Shown: in pieces, positions 16,744 to 25,285 of the stretch
How the letters are laid out: every line of letters begins with the position of its first letter
How positions within the stretch are numbered: position 1 is the stretch's first letter
Source of the DNA: Leifsonia tongyongensis
GTDB lineage: Bacteria > Actinomycetota > Actinomycetes > Actinomycetales > Microbacteriaceae
NCBI RefSeq assembly: GCF_010686705.1
Contig: NZ_JAAGWY010000002.1
Location: 272,001 to 336,000, forward strand
Length of the DNA: 64,000 bases
Reading direction: 5' to 3'
Made by a program: the position numbers and the translations under genes
Notes under the pieces: model-generated
What the model was told of the DNA's origin: nothing
The model's database searches: none
The model's input: the letters and a program-made list of their open reading frames with translations, nothing else

Positions 16744-17403
16744 ATGCCCACGTCGAGCGGGAGTCCTGAGACACCGTTCGCGGGGCTGTACGTTCTGCCG
16801 CCCTCACGGCTCCCGTACCAGGCGAACGTCCTGGTGCGCTCTTTCCTGATCCGGCGTCCAGCCGGAAACGTGCTCGTCTACAACTCGCCTGCGGTGAACT
16901 CGCACGCGGACATGATTCGGGCGCTGGGAGGGGCTACCCGCCTGCTGATCAATCACCACCACGAGGCGATGTACGGGGCGCCCCAGTCGGGAACCCCGAC
17001 GTTCGTCCACGAGCGGGATAGCGCGGCGACCGCCCGCTCCATGCCTGTCGCGGGTACGTTCTCCGAGCACGCCGTCATCGATGGAGACCTCGAGGTCATC
17101 CCTGCACCCGGCCACACGCCCGGCAGCACGTGCTACCTGTGGGACAGCGGCGAGCACCGGTTCCTGTTCACCGGCGACTCTCTCTGGGTCGAGAACGGGG
17201 AATGGAAAGCAGTCGTGCTCGATCCGGGAAGCCGCGCCGACTACCTCGACAGCCTCGCCATCCTCCGCGAGGTCGATTTCGACATCCTCGTCCCCTGGGG
17301 AGTCGGCGAGACGGATCCGTACTGTTTCGAGGTCGACGAATCGGATGCACGCAGCAGGATCGACGACGTCATCCGGCGACTTCGCAGCGGCAGCGATCGA
17401 TAG
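16744..17403 (+). CDS. MBL-fold hydrolase-like protein with an altered metal motif
   Basis: The product (219 aa) looks like a metallo-beta-lactamase-fold protein: IPAPGHTPGSTCYLW and FLFTGDSLWVENG match the second and third metal-site motifs. The first motif, normally HxHxDH, reads NHHHEAMYG, so its Asp and last His are absent. It may bind one metal or use other ligands. ATG 16744 follows the Rv2175c-type gene by 27 bp with no strong Shine-Dalgarno, so cotranscription is likely. Its stop codon lies in a tandem-repeat array, and its last codons (RSGSDR) are repeat-encoded. The substrate is unknown. Confidence 0.75.
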   Translation: MPTSSGSPETPFAGLYVLPPSRLPYQANVLVRSFLIRRPAGNVLVYNSPAVNSHADMIRALGGATRLLINHHHEAMYGAPQSGTPTFVHERDSAATARSMPVAGTFSEHAVIDGDLEVIPAPGHTPGSTCYLWDSGEHRFLFTGDSLWVENGEWKAVVLDPGSRADYLDSLAILREVDFDILVPWGVGETDPYCFEVDESDARSRIDDVIRRLRSGSDR

Positions 17404-17526
17404 CGGCAGCGCTCGATAGCGGCAGCGGATCGATAGCGGCAGCGGATCGATAGCGGCGGCGCTCGAAGCGGCGGCGATCGAAGCGGCGGCGATCGAAGCG
17501 GCAGCGATCGAAGCGGCAGCGATCGA
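17386..17526. repeat. Tandem array A, nine 15-17-bp units, spanning the MBL-gene stop
   Basis: Nine units of the type AGCGGCAGCGATCGA run without spacers from the last codons of the MBL-fold gene. Units 2-5 carry an extra T, which makes TAG in the unit; the gene's own stop (17401-17403) is the first of these. The remainder of the 336-bp gap to the next gene holds a second, unrelated array at 17582-17638 and no recognisable gene. Confidence 0.9.
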
Positions 17527-17581
17527 TAGCAGGAGCGCCTTTGCGTTCGTCGTGGCGATCCGCTCCGCGCAATCGGTGCGC

Positions 17582-17638
17582 GTTGACGGGCTGAGCGTGA
17601 CGGGCTGAGCGTGACGGGCTCAGCGTGACGGGCTCAGG
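17582..17638. repeat. Tandem array B, four 14-bp units
   Basis: Four copies of GTGACGGGCTGAGC (first copy 15 bp, last two with CTCAG in place of CTGAG) lie in the gap before the DUF222-HNH gene. It has no sequence in common with array A. Confidence 0.85.
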
Positions 17639-17739
17639 CGGAGCGTTGCGGTTCCTCCACAACGGGGCTCGCGACAAGGCTGTCCACAGATCCGGTGGCC
17701 GTCGGCCATCGCCGCGGCTATCGCTGATTGACTCGATGC

Positions 17740-19350
17740 ATGGCGACCGACCTGCACGATGCGAATGACCTGGAAGGTGTTGGGGAGCGCCTGGCCGGTC
17801 TGCTCGGCACGATGGTCGACGGCGTCCGTGCGATCGATGACGAAGTGCTGCAGCAGCGGCTGGTCGCTGTGTCGAGGCTCGGGCGCATGGTGGATGCGGC
17901 GTCTGCGCAGCTTGCGGGCGAGATCGCGGCCCGGTCCGGGCAGATTGCAGGTCACTCAGGCCTTGCCGCGCGGCTGGGGCATCGCAATCCGCAGACGCTG
18001 GTACGCCAGCTGTGCGGGTCGAGCTATCGCCACGCGGCCGCGCTTGTCCGGGTTGGGTCCGCGATCGCCGAGGCATCGAGACCGCACGCAGACGACATCG
18101 CGAACGGTGGCGATGATCCGAGTTCGGGAGCGCTGGACGAAGCCCCTCCGTCGGCGAGTTTCGGGCCGGTTCTCGACGGTCTCACGAGTGGCGCGATCGC
18201 GCTGGATTCGGCGGACGGCATCCTGAGGTCCCTCAGCCCGATCATCGGCCGATACGACGCCGACCAGGTCGCTCCTGTCGTCGAGACGCTCGTCCGCGAG
18301 TCGCAAACTGCGCATAGCGATGCCGTCGCGCGTATGGCGGGCGCGGCACGCGACACGCTCGACCGTGCCGGAGTCTCAGAGCGCGAGGAGCTGTTGCGAT
18401 CGAAGCGGTTCCTGCGCGTCGGGCCGGAGATCGATGGGATGCGCCGGTTGAGCGGCCTCCTCGACCCGGAGTCTTCAGCCATCATCGTCTCGGCCATCGA
18501 TGCGGTCACGGCGCCCCGGCGCGGCGGACCGCGGTTCGTCGACCCCGCCGAGAAGGCCCGCGCCGAGAGGGTCATGGCTGATACACGATCGGCGGAGCAG
18601 CTCGCGCTCGACTCTGTCGTCGAGATGATCCGCATCGCCGGCGCTGCGGACCCCGGTACTGTTTTCGGAACCGCCAGGCCCGCCGTTCGGGTGTCGATCG
18701 ATTATGCCGACCTCATGGGCGAACTGGGCGAACTCGCCGAACTCGGCGAGGTCGGCGAACTCGGCGAGGTCGGGCGGCAGGGTCGGGCCGAGGGCCGTGA
18801 CCGTCGTGACGGGGTTGCGTGGTTCGAGACGTCGGCGGTGCCGGTGAGCGCATCGACGGCACGACGCATCGCATGCGACGCGGGGATCCTCCCGATCGTT
18901 TTCGGCGGTCCAAGCGAAGTGCTCGACGTCGGGCGTACCCGTCGGCTCTTCACCGGACCGCAACGGGTCGCACTAGCAGCGCGCGATGGGGGATGCCGCT
19001 GGCCGGGCTGTGATCGACCGCCCTCATGGACGGAGGCGCATCACATCGATCCGTGGTCGGCAGGCGGCCGCACCGACCTCGCCGACGGCGTCCTGCTCTG
19101 CCGACACCATCACCTACTGCTGCACAACAACGGGTGGAAGGTTGTTCGAGGCGGCGCTTCCGGCCGGTTCTCGCTCATCCCGCCGCGTAACGTCGATGCG
19201 GCTGCGCGACCCCGCCCGATGCCACTGCGCCGACGCCGGCTGCCCACTTCGGCGCCACCGACCGCGGCGCATCCACCGAGCGCCACGCGTCCACCCAGCG
19301 CGCCGCCTCCACCGAGTTCCACGCATCAGCTGAGCGCGCCGCATCAGTGA
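17740..19350 (+). CDS. DUF222-HNH endonuclease (13E12-repeat family)
   Basis: The product (536 aa) has an N-terminal DUF222 region and a C-terminal HNH nuclease domain (CRWPGCDRPPSWTEAHHIDP, then LCRHHHLLLHNNGW) with Cys-Cys and His residues for zinc and catalysis. Such proteins occur in many copies in actinobacteria, including the mycobacterial REP13E12 elements; their role is not established. ATG 17740 is preferred to an in-frame TTG 12 nt upstream, though neither has a clear ribosome site. Residues near 328-345 are GEL/GEV repeats of 9 bp. The tail is built of six-residue repeats such as RPPSAP, and its stop is created inside the repeat. Confidence 0.88.
   Translation: MATDLHDANDLEGVGERLAGLLGTMVDGVRAIDDEVLQQRLVAVSRLGRMVDAASAQLAGEIAARSGQIAGHSGLAARLGHRNPQTLVRQLCGSSYRHAAALVRVGSAIAEASRPHADDIANGGDDPSSGALDEAPPSASFGPVLDGLTSGAIALDSADGILRSLSPIIGRYDADQVAPVVETLVRESQTAHSDAVARMAGAARDTLDRAGVSEREELLRSKRFLRVGPEIDGMRRLSGLLDPESSAIIVSAIDAVTAPRRGGPRFVDPAEKARAERVMADTRSAEQLALDSVVEMIRIAGAADPGTVFGTARPAVRVSIDYADLMGELGELAELGEVGELGEVGRQGRAEGRDRRDGVAWFETSAVPVSASTARRIACDAGILPIVFGGPSEVLDVGRTRRLFTGPQRVALAARDGGCRWPGCDRPPSWTEAHHIDPWSAGGRTDLADGVLLCRHHHLLLHNNGWKVVRGGASGRFSLIPPRNVDAAARPRPMPLRRRRLPTSAPPTAAHPPSATRPPSAPPPPSSTHQLSAPHQ
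18718..18771. repeat. In-frame 9-bp repeat in the DUF222-HNH gene
   Basis: Six 9-bp units of the GGCGAACTC/GGCGAGGTC type encode GELGELAELGEVGELGEV. It lies between the DUF222 and HNH regions and probably forms a variable-length linker. Confidence 0.8.
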
Positions 19351-19464
19351 GCGCGCCGCATCAGTGAGCGCGCCGCCTCCACCGAGTTCCACGCATCCGC
19401 TGAGCGCGCCGCATCCAGTGAGCGCACCGCATCCACCGAGCGCGCCGCATCCGCTGAGCGCTAC
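19269..19464. repeat. Tandem array D, eleven 17-18-bp units, spanning the DUF222-HNH stop
   Basis: Units follow GCATCCACCGAGCGCGCC with variants. Nine are 18 bp and keep frame. Units 5 and 6 (19341-19357, 19358-19374) are 17 bp because CAGCTGAG has become CAGTGAG, which creates the gene's TGA stop. The five units after that are untranslated. The array ends 28 bp before the stop of the convergent polyprenyl synthase gene. Confidence 0.9.
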
Positions 19465-19491
19465 GACCCGACGCGGACGTGACGCAGCGCC

Positions 19492-20610
19492 TCAATAGTC
19501 GCGCCGGGTAACCGTGGTCGCCAGTTCACGCAACTGGGCGCGGGCCTGTGGTGCCAGCGGGGCACCATCGACGGCAACGATCGCCCGCTCGACGTTGACG
19601 CCGATCATCTCCTCGATCGCGTCGACGGCACCGCTCTCCCGAATAGTGCGCTGGAGCATGTCCACCTGCTGCGCGGTGAGGTCCGGGTCGCCGAGCAACT
19701 CGTCGAGGAGCCTGCGCTGCCCGTTCGACAAGGCCTTGCGGGCCAGAGCGATCAGCACGGTGCGCTTGCCCTCGCGCAGATCGTCTCCGCTCGGCTTTCC
19801 CGTGACGGATGCATCCCCGAACACTCCGAGAAGATCGTCACGCAACTGGTAGGCGATGCCGAGAGGGAGTCCGAAGCTCCGCAAGGAGTCGATCTGACCG
19901 ACGGTGGCTCCCGCAAGCTGCGCCCCGATCACGAGAGGCGCCTCGACGCTGTACTTGGCCGACTTGTAGACGATGACACGTTCCGCACGGGAAAGGTGCT
20001 CTGCCTCGTCCTGGGTGTTCCATGCACGCTCTTCCAGAATGTCGAGGTACTGGCCGGCGGTGACTTCGATACGCATCCGGTTGAACTCGGCACGCGCTGC
20101 ACGTCTGGCGGCCACGCTGGGAAGCTCCTGGAGCCCTTCGTCGAAGAGCTCGTCGCTCCAGCTGAGCAGCAGATCGCCGAAGAGAAGTGCGGCGCCCGAG
20201 CCGAAATCGCCGGGGCTGCCGGCCCAGCCTTCGTCACGATGGAGCGCCTCGAACCGGCGGTGGGCAGCCGGCGACCCACGGCGGGTATCCGAGTTGTCGA
20301 TGATGTCGTCGTGGACAAGCGCCGCAGCATGGAAGAACTCGAGCGCACTCGCTGCGGAAACGACCGGAGCGAGTGCTCCGGTCGACTCGACGACCGGTGA
20401 AAGAGCGTCTGAACCGACCGATCTGGCGCTCTGCCAGCCCCAGTAGCAGAACAGCGCCCTGAACCGCTTTCCGCCGCTGAGAAAGTCCCGAGAGAACGCT
20501 TGGATCGGGGAGAGTTCGGTACCGATCGAGACGAGAATAGTTGAGCGGGCGTCGAGGAAATCATCGATTCTGGACTGCACCAGGTCGACGAATCGTATGC
20601 TTTCTCCCAC
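19492..20610 (-). CDS. Polyprenyl diphosphate synthase
   Basis: The product (372 aa) condenses isopentenyl diphosphate onto allylic diphosphates. The first aspartate-rich motif is VHDDIIDNSDTRRG and the second is QLRDDLLGVFGD. SGGKRFRALFCYW is the conserved GKRxR block. Length and context (near the pknL/Rv2175c group) suggest an IdsA-type geranylgeranyl or farnesyl diphosphate synthase, giving precursors for carotenoids, menaquinone or undecaprenyl carriers. Product length cannot be assigned by eye. GTG 20610 lacks a strong Shine-Dalgarno. The gene is divergent from DUF3040. Confidence 0.92.
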   Translation of the reverse strand: MGESIRFVDLVQSRIDDFLDARSTILVSIGTELSPIQAFSRDFLSGGKRFRALFCYWGWQSARSVGSDALSPVVESTGALAPVVSAASALEFFHAAALVHDDIIDNSDTRRGSPAAHRRFEALHRDEGWAGSPGDFGSGAALLFGDLLLSWSDELFDEGLQELPSVAARRAARAEFNRMRIEVTAGQYLDILEERAWNTQDEAEHLSRAERVIVYKSAKYSVEAPLVIGAQLAGATVGQIDSLRSFGLPLGIAYQLRDDLLGVFGDASVTGKPSGDDLREGKRTVLIALARKALSNGQRRLLDELLGDPDLTAQQVDMLQRTIRESGAVDAIEEMIGVNVERAIVAVDGAPLAPQARAQLRELATTVTRRDY

Positions 20611-20638
20611 ACGCCTAGCCTAGCCACCGCGGCGGGGC

Positions 20639-20644
20639 TAGAAT
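20639..20644 (+). promoter_or_regulatory. Candidate -10 box (TAGAAT) for the DUF3040 gene
   Basis: TAGAAT lies 41 nt before ATG 20686 in the 75-bp divergent gap. The base run 17 nt upstream (TAGCCT) is a poor -35, so this is tentative. Confidence 0.3.
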
Positions 20645-20685
20645 CAGCTTCACAACGCGTCGAACCCGAGCAGAGGGGGACCTGG

Positions 20686-21075
20686 ATGCCGCTTTCAGAA
20701 CACGAGCAGCGCCTCCTCGAAGAGATGGAGCGCAGCCTCTATCACAACGATGCAGACTTCGTCGCCACGGTGGGCGGCCGACGGGGCCGACCGGCATACC
20801 GGTCGATCGTCCTCGGCATCCTTCTCGCCGTCGTCGGCGTGGGCGTGCTCATCACCGGTGTGTTCATACAGGTGCCGATCGTCGGAGTTCTGGGCTTCGT
20901 CCTGATGTTCGGCGGCGTTCTTCTCGCCATCGCACCCCCGCGGCGCAACGCAGCCGCTCCGGAGGATGTGGCCGATCGTCCCGCGAATCGCAGCGGCGGA
21001 TCCGGTTCAGCGCAGCCAGGTTTCATGGACAAACTCAACGACCGGTGGGACAAGAGGCAGGACGGGCACAACTAG
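20686..21075 (+). CDS. DUF3040 small membrane protein
   Basis: The product (129 aa) begins MPLSEHEQRLLEEMERSLY, the DUF3040 signature, then has two adjacent membrane helices (SIVLGILLAVVGVGVLITGVF and GVLGFVLMFGGVLLAIA). A hydrophilic tail of about 40 residues follows. Function is unknown. It commonly sits just before mraZ in actinobacteria, as it does here. ATG 20686 follows GAGGGGGA. A strong terminator separates it from mraZ, so it is its own transcript. Confidence 0.9.
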   Translation: MPLSEHEQRLLEEMERSLYHNDADFVATVGGRRGRPAYRSIVLGILLAVVGVGVLITGVFIQVPIVGVLGFVLMFGGVLLAIAPPRRNAAAPEDVADRPANRSGGSGSAQPGFMDKLNDRWDKRQDGHN

Positions 21076-21111
21076 CCTTCCTCCACCCGCCACCACCGGC
21101 GGAACACATAT

Positions 21112-21140
21112 GGGTCGATCTTCGGATCGGCCCTTTTTTT
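21112..21140 (+). terminator. Intrinsic terminator with UUCG loop after DUF3040
   Basis: GGGTCGATC (21112-21120), loop TTCG and GATCGGCCC (21125-21133) form a 9-bp stem with one G-U pair, followed by seven T (21134-21140). This is the clearest rho-independent terminator in the window and insulates the dcw cluster. Confidence 0.9.
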
Positions 21141-21222
21141 ATGCCTGCCAACGCGCGCGGGGACTCCGAACCCCTCCATTTCCCTCCACCGACGAATTCC
21201 TTGATTTTCCGGGCCTCTTTGA

Positions 21223-21235
21223 CCCCAATGTGGGG
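21223..21235. promoter_or_regulatory. Short palindrome in the mraZ upstream region
   Basis: CCCCA (21223-21227), ATG, TGGGG (21231-21235) is a perfect inverted repeat just upstream of the mraZ operator repeats. A TTGACC overlaps it at 21219-21224 and could be a -35, but no good -10 lies 17 nt away. Confidence 0.3.
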
Positions 21236-21260
21236 CTAACCGAGCATATTTCATTGAATC

Positions 21261-21290
21261 GTGGATGGTAGTGGAGTAAAGTGGAGGCAC
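21261..21290 (+). promoter_or_regulatory. MraZ operator: three GTGGA repeats at 10-bp spacing
   Basis: GTGGAT (21261), GTGGAG (21271) and GTGGAG (21281) recur at exact 10-bp intervals, one helical turn. This matches the known MraZ binding site, direct GTGG-type repeats upstream of mraZ. MraZ is expected to autorepress the dcw promoter here. A fourth GTGGGG lies nearer the start codon. Confidence 0.75.
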
Positions 21291-21327
21291 ACCGCAACCT
21301 TGGCCGGAAGAGTGGGGGGAGAAGCCG

Positions 21328-21759
21328 ATGTTCCTTGGCACGTACTCCCCGAAGCTCGACGACAAAGGGCGCATCATCCTGCCGGCCAAATTCCGGGATG
21401 AGCTCGCGTCCGGCATCGTCATGACCCGCGGCCAGGAGCACTGCGTCTACGTGTTCAGCCAGCGCGAATTCGAGTCGCTGCACGAGAAGATCCGCCAGGC
21501 GCCGGTCACCAGCAAGCAGGCCCGGGATTATCTGCGCGTCTTCCTCTCCGGCGCCAGCGCGGAGACACCCGACAAGCAGAACCGGGTGACCGTGCCGCAG
21601 TCCCTCCGCACCTATGCCGGCCTCGACCGCGAACTGATCGTGATCGGTGCGGGCAGCCGCGCCGAGATCTGGGACGCAGAGGCGTGGGAGACCTACCTCG
21701 CCGAACAGGAAGCATCTTTCGCCAACACCACGGAGGAGGTGATCCCGGGACTCTTCTAG
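21328..21759 (+). CDS. mraZ: Transcriptional regulator MraZ
   Basis: The product (143 aa) has the two SpoVT/AbrB-like halves of Mra[21 protein letters not shown] and the second [12 protein letters not shown]. It forms ring-shaped oligomers that bind repeats upstream of its own gene and regulate the division cluster. ATG 21328 lies 14-18 nt after GGGGGGAG, a strong though slightly distant ribosome site. It is the first gene of the dcw cluster. Confidence 0.96.
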   Translation: MFLGTYSPKLDDKGRIILPAKFRDELASGIVMTRGQEHCVYVFSQREFESLHEKIRQAPVTSKQARDYLRVFLSGASAETPDKQNRVTVPQSLRTYAGLDRELIVIGAGSRAEIWDAEAWETYLAEQEASFANTTEEVIPGLF

Positions 21760-21860
21760 CCCCTGGCGCCCGACTCCCAGCCATTCGCCGCCCTGACACA
21801 CTTCCCCGGTGCCAGGTCGGAATGGATGGGGATCAGGATCCAGGAGCAGCACCGGATGCC

Positions 21861-22829
21861 ATGACCGACGACAACACTCCAGCGGATCGCCTGCACACGC
21901 CTGTGCTCCTCGAGCGCGTCGTGGAACTCCTCGCGCCGGCGCTCCAGGCGCCCGGCGCGGTGCTCGTGGATGCGACGCTCGGCATGGGCGGACACTCGGA
22001 GGCGATCCTCGAACGATTCCCCGACCTGGTGCTCGTCGGTCTCGATCGCGATCCGGAGGCTCTCGCCATCGCGGGGGAGCGGCTCTCCCGTTTCGGCGAC
22101 CGGGTCCACCTGGTGCACACCGTCTACGACGGGATCGCCGACGCGGTGCATCGGCTGGGGTTCGACCAGATCGACGGCGCCCTCTTCGACCTGGGTGTGT
22201 CCTCCCTGCAGCTCGACCGCGTCGACCGGGGGTTCTCGTACTCGAAGGATGCGCCGCTCGACATGCGTATGGATTCCACGAGCGAACTCACCGCAGAGAT
22301 CGTCCTCGCCACCTACAGCGAAGCCGACCTGCGCCGGATCTTCCGCGATTACGGCGAGGAACGCCTGGCGCAGCGGTACGCGCACCGCATCGTGGAGGCG
22401 CGGCAGGAGCATCCGTTCGTCCGCTCCGCCCAGCTCGTCGACGTGATCACGCAGGCGACCCCCGTAGCGGTGCAGCGCCAGGGCCACCCGGCGAAGCGCG
22501 TCTTCCAGGCGCTGCGCATCGAGGTCAATCAGGAACTCGCGGTGCTCGAACGAGCGATCCCCCGGGCGATCGACGCTCTCACGGTCGGCGGCCGCATCGT
22601 CGTCGAGTCCTACCAGTCGCTCGAGGACCGCATCGTGAAGCGCATCCTCCAGGCGAAATCGACCTCCAGTGCGCCGGCCGGCCTTCCGGTGGAACTGCCC
22701 GAGCACCGGCCTGAACTGAAACTGCTGATCCGCGGCGCCGAGCTCGCGGATGACGACGAGAAGGCGGCAAACCCGCGGGCGACATCAGTTCGCCTGCGAG
22801 CAGCCGAACGTGTGAGGAGGGGCTCATGA
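21861..22829 (+). CDS. rsmH: 16S rRNA (cytosine1402-N4)-methyltransferase
   Basis: The product (322 aa) methylates N4 of C1402 in 16S rRNA with S-adenosylmethionine. It shows [14 protein letters not shown], the SAM motif [28 protein letters not shown], and the [12 protein letters not shown] motif. ATG 21861 is chosen because family homology starts right after it; AGGAG lies 14 nt upstream, and an in-frame ATG at 21822 is the alternative. The last codon overlaps the next gene by 4 nt (ATGA). Confidence 0.95.
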   Translation: MTDDNTPADRLHTPVLLERVVELLAPALQAPGAVLVDATLGMGGHSEAILERFPDLVLVGLDRDPEALAIAGERLSRFGDRVHLVHTVYDGIADAVHRLGFDQIDGALFDLGVSSLQLDRVDRGFSYSKDAPLDMRMDSTSELTAEIVLATYSEADLRRIFRDYGEERLAQRYAHRIVEARQEHPFVRSAQLVDVITQATPVAVQRQGHPAKRVFQALRIEVNQELAVLERAIPRAIDALTVGGRIVVESYQSLEDRIVKRILQAKSTSSAPAGLPVELPEHRPELKLLIRGAELADDDEKAANPRATSVRLRAAERVRRGS

Positions 22830-23446
22830 GCACGAACCTGGCCGAGGACCGGCGGGCACTGTGGGTCGGCAGAACTGCGCCTCTCACGCACGATGAGGAG
22901 CACACCAGCCATCTCGAGGTCGTCTCGACCCGCGGCCAGCGTCGTGCACGCCCCCGAACCGTGTACGCGATCGTCGCGGTGGCGTCACTCCTCGCCATCG
23001 TCATCGCGCAGCTGCTGCTGAGCATCACGATCTCGCAGGGCGCCTACCAGCTCAACACGCTGCAGGACAGCCAGAAGCAGCTGCAGCGCGACTACCAGGC
23101 CGCCTCCGAAGACCTCGACCGCCTCGCATCCCCGCAGTACCTCGCAGCGAGCGCCAACGCGCTGGGCATGGTGAGCAACAGCAGCCCCGCCTATCTCCGC
23201 CTCTCCGACGGCGCCATCCTCGGGGCGCCGGAGGCCGCGTCGCCGGCGGCGGGCACGGTCACCGGCGGCCAGGGCAACCTGGTGCCGAACGCCCTGCTGA
23301 AAGGCGTTCCGCTGGTGTCCCTGCACCCGTCGGCTGCGAAGTCGCCCAAGACTGTGAATCCGTCGACCGCGAGCGTGCCTGCCGCACATGCCACACCGCC
23401 GACCGTACCGTTGAACGGAGCGCTGCCGACCCCGGTGACGCACTGA
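22826..23446 (+). CDS. ftsL: FtsL-like division protein
   Basis: The product (206 aa) is a bitopic membrane protein. A cytoplasmic N-terminus of about 50 residues precedes one membrane helix ([21 protein letters not shown]), then a coiled-coil-like stretch ([22 protein letters not shown]) and the motif [17 protein letters not shown], as in FtsL. A Thr/Pro/Ala-rich tail follows. FtsL joins FtsB and FtsQ and activates FtsW-FtsI at the septum. Sequence conservation is low in this family, so position between rsmH and ftsI carries much of the call. ATG overlaps rsmH by 4 nt. Confidence 0.85.
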   Translation: MSTNLAEDRRALWVGRTAPLTHDEEHTSHLEVVSTRGQRRARPRTVYAIVAVASLLAIVIAQLLLSITISQGAYQLNTLQDSQKQLQRDYQAASEDLDRLASPQYLAASANALGMVSNSSPAYLRLSDGAILGAPEAASPAAGTVTGGQGNLVPNALLKGVPLVSLHPSAAKSPKTVNPSTASVPAAHATPPTVPLNGALPTPVTH

Positions 23447-23455
23447 TCCGACAGC

Positions 23456-23494
23456 TATACGACCAGCAGCGATACGACCAGCGATACGACCAGT
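23456..23494. repeat. Tandem array E, about three 12-bp units, ftsL-ftsI gap
   Basis: GATACGACCAGC recurs three times, the first copy slightly altered and followed by a 3-bp insert. It begins 9 nt after the ftsL stop and fills the gap before ftsI. Confidence 0.75.
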
Positions 23495-23516
23495 AGTGAG
23501 GGCGGCCAGCACGGTG

Positions 23517-25274
23517 ATGACGCGCAAGTCGATGCGGCGGCGCACGGCCGTCACCGTCGCTGCGATCTTCGTGACCGTCGGAGTGCTCGGCGCGAAGCTG
23601 GTCGACATCCAGATCGTGCGCGCCGACGAGCTCCAGCGGGCGTCGGTGAACGCCAAGTCGTATTCGCAGCCGCTCTACGGCATCCGCGGCAACATCGTCG
23701 ACGAGGCGGGAAACACCCTCGCGGGCAGCGTCTGGCGCTACACGGCCGCCCTGTCCCCGTTCGACGCGAACGAATCGGGCAAGCAGGACGGCCAGAAGTC
23801 GCTGACCAAGGCTGTGAACGACATCGGCCGGATCACCGGTCGCGGCGGCCCGGCGATCCTCGCGCTCATCCAGAACGCTCTGAAGTCCGACCCTGGGTCC
23901 AAGTACGCCCTCGTGAAGTCGGATATGGACGTGACGATGTTCGACCAGCTCGACAAGTTGAACATTCCGTGGCTGAGCTTCACGAAGACCCCGTCGCGCA
24001 CCTACCCGAACGGCGCGGTCGCGGGCAACCTGATCGGGTTCGTCAGCGGCGAGGGCAACGCGCAGGCTGGCCTCGAGCTGAGCGAGAACGCCTGCCTGGC
24101 CGGCCAGAACGGCAAGGAGACCTCACAGCTCGGCGCCGACGGCGTCGCCATCCCGGGGAGCACGGTCGTCGAGAAGCCGGCGAAGAACGGCGGCCAGCTG
24201 GTCACCACTCTCGATATGGACCTGCAGTGGTTCTCCCAGCAGGAGCTCGCCCAGGTGGTCCCGGCGCTCGGCGGGAAGTTCGGTTTCGTCACCGTGGCGG
24301 AGGTCAAGACCGGCAAGCTCCGCGCGGTCGCCCAGTACCCCTCGGTCGACCCGAACAACGTCGACGGAACGCCTTCCACCTACTGGGGCGCCCTCCCGTT
24401 CGCGAACCCGTACGAGCCCGGCTCGACGTTCAAGGCGCTCACGGCCTCCGCCCTCATCGACAACGGCAAGGCGACCCCGGAGACGCAAGTGCTCGCGCCC
24501 TACCATTTCGTCAGCGGACACGGCGCCGATCTGCACGACTCGGGCTTCCACGACACCGAGCGGCTCACGCTGACCGGCGTGCTCATGAATTCATCGAACA
24601 CCGGCATGTCGATCCTCGGCAGCAAGATGGACGACACAGTCAGGTACAACTACCTGAAGGCGTTCGGTATCGGCCAGGACACGGGCATCGGTTTCCCCGG
24701 CGAGTCGTCCGGCATCCTGCATCCGGTCAGTTCGTGGGACGACCAGACCAAGTACGCGACGATGTTCGGCCAGGGCGTCTCGGCGACACAGATCCAGATG
24801 GTCGGTGCGTACCAGGCGCTGGCGAACGGCGGCAAGCGCATCCCGCTCCAGCTCATCGACGGCTGCAGGCAGGCCGACGGCACGATGAGCGACGTACCGA
24901 AGCCGAAGCCGGTGCGGGTGATCAGCACCTCCGCATCGCAGCAGACACTCGGGATGATGGAGTCGGTGGTGCAGCAGGGCGAGCTCTCCAAGCAGCTCAA
25001 CATCCCCGGATACCGCGTGGCCGCGAAGACCGGTACGGCCCAGCAGCCGGACGGAAAAGGCGGCTATTTGCCGAACTACTACGTGTCTGTTATGGGCGTC
25101 GCTCCCGTCGACGATCCCCAATATGTCGTTTCGGTCAACATCGGGTACCCGACTACGATTACTTCGTCGGCAGCAGCGGCGCCACTGTTCAAAACGATCA
25201 TGAGCCAGGTGCTGAAGACGTTCCGGGTCAAGCCGTCGACGACTGCCCCCGCGAACTACAACCCGTACTACTGA
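23517..25274 (+). CDS. ftsI: Septal peptidoglycan transpeptidase (PBP3/FtsI)
   Basis: The product (585 aa) cross-links septal peptidoglycan. A short cytoplasmic tail and one membrane helix (AVTVAAIFVTVGVLGAKLV) precede the pedestal domain. The penicillin-binding motifs are GSTFK with Ser303/Lys306, SSN at 359-361 and KTGT at 504-507. No PASTA domain is present. ATG 23517 is taken; GTG at 23514 or 23496 is possible because the in-frame GTGAGGG at 23496 could instead be the ribosome site. It lies 12 bp before murE. Confidence 0.95.
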   Translation: MTRKSMRRRTAVTVAAIFVTVGVLGAKLVDIQIVRADELQRASVNAKSYSQPLYGIRGNIVDEAGNTLAGSVWRYTAALSPFDANESGKQDGQKSLTKAVNDIGRITGRGGPAILALIQNALKSDPGSKYALVKSDMDVTMFDQLDKLNIPWLSFTKTPSRTYPNGAVAGNLIGFVSGEGNAQAGLELSENACLAGQNGKETSQLGADGVAIPGSTVVEKPAKNGGQLVTTLDMDLQWFSQQELAQVVPALGGKFGFVTVAEVKTGKLRAVAQYPSVDPNNVDGTPSTYWGALPFANPYEPGSTFKALTASALIDNGKATPETQVLAPYHFVSGHGADLHDSGFHDTERLTLTGVLMNSSNTGMSILGSKMDDTVRYNYLKAFGIGQDTGIGFPGESSGILHPVSSWDDQTKYATMFGQGVSATQIQMVGAYQALANGGKRIPLQLIDGCRQADGTMSDVPKPKPVRVISTSASQQTLGMMESVVQQGELSKQLNIPGYRVAAKTGTAQQPDGKGGYLPNYYVSVMGVAPVDDPQYVVSVNIGYPTTITSSAAAAPLFKTIMSQVLKTFRVKPSTTAPANYNPYY

Positions 25275-25285
25275 AAGTGAGCCCC

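Noticed and set aside
21219-21250. TTGACC with CATATT as the mraZ promoter
   Set aside because: The spacer is 20 nt, too long for a standard promoter, so it is only mentioned.
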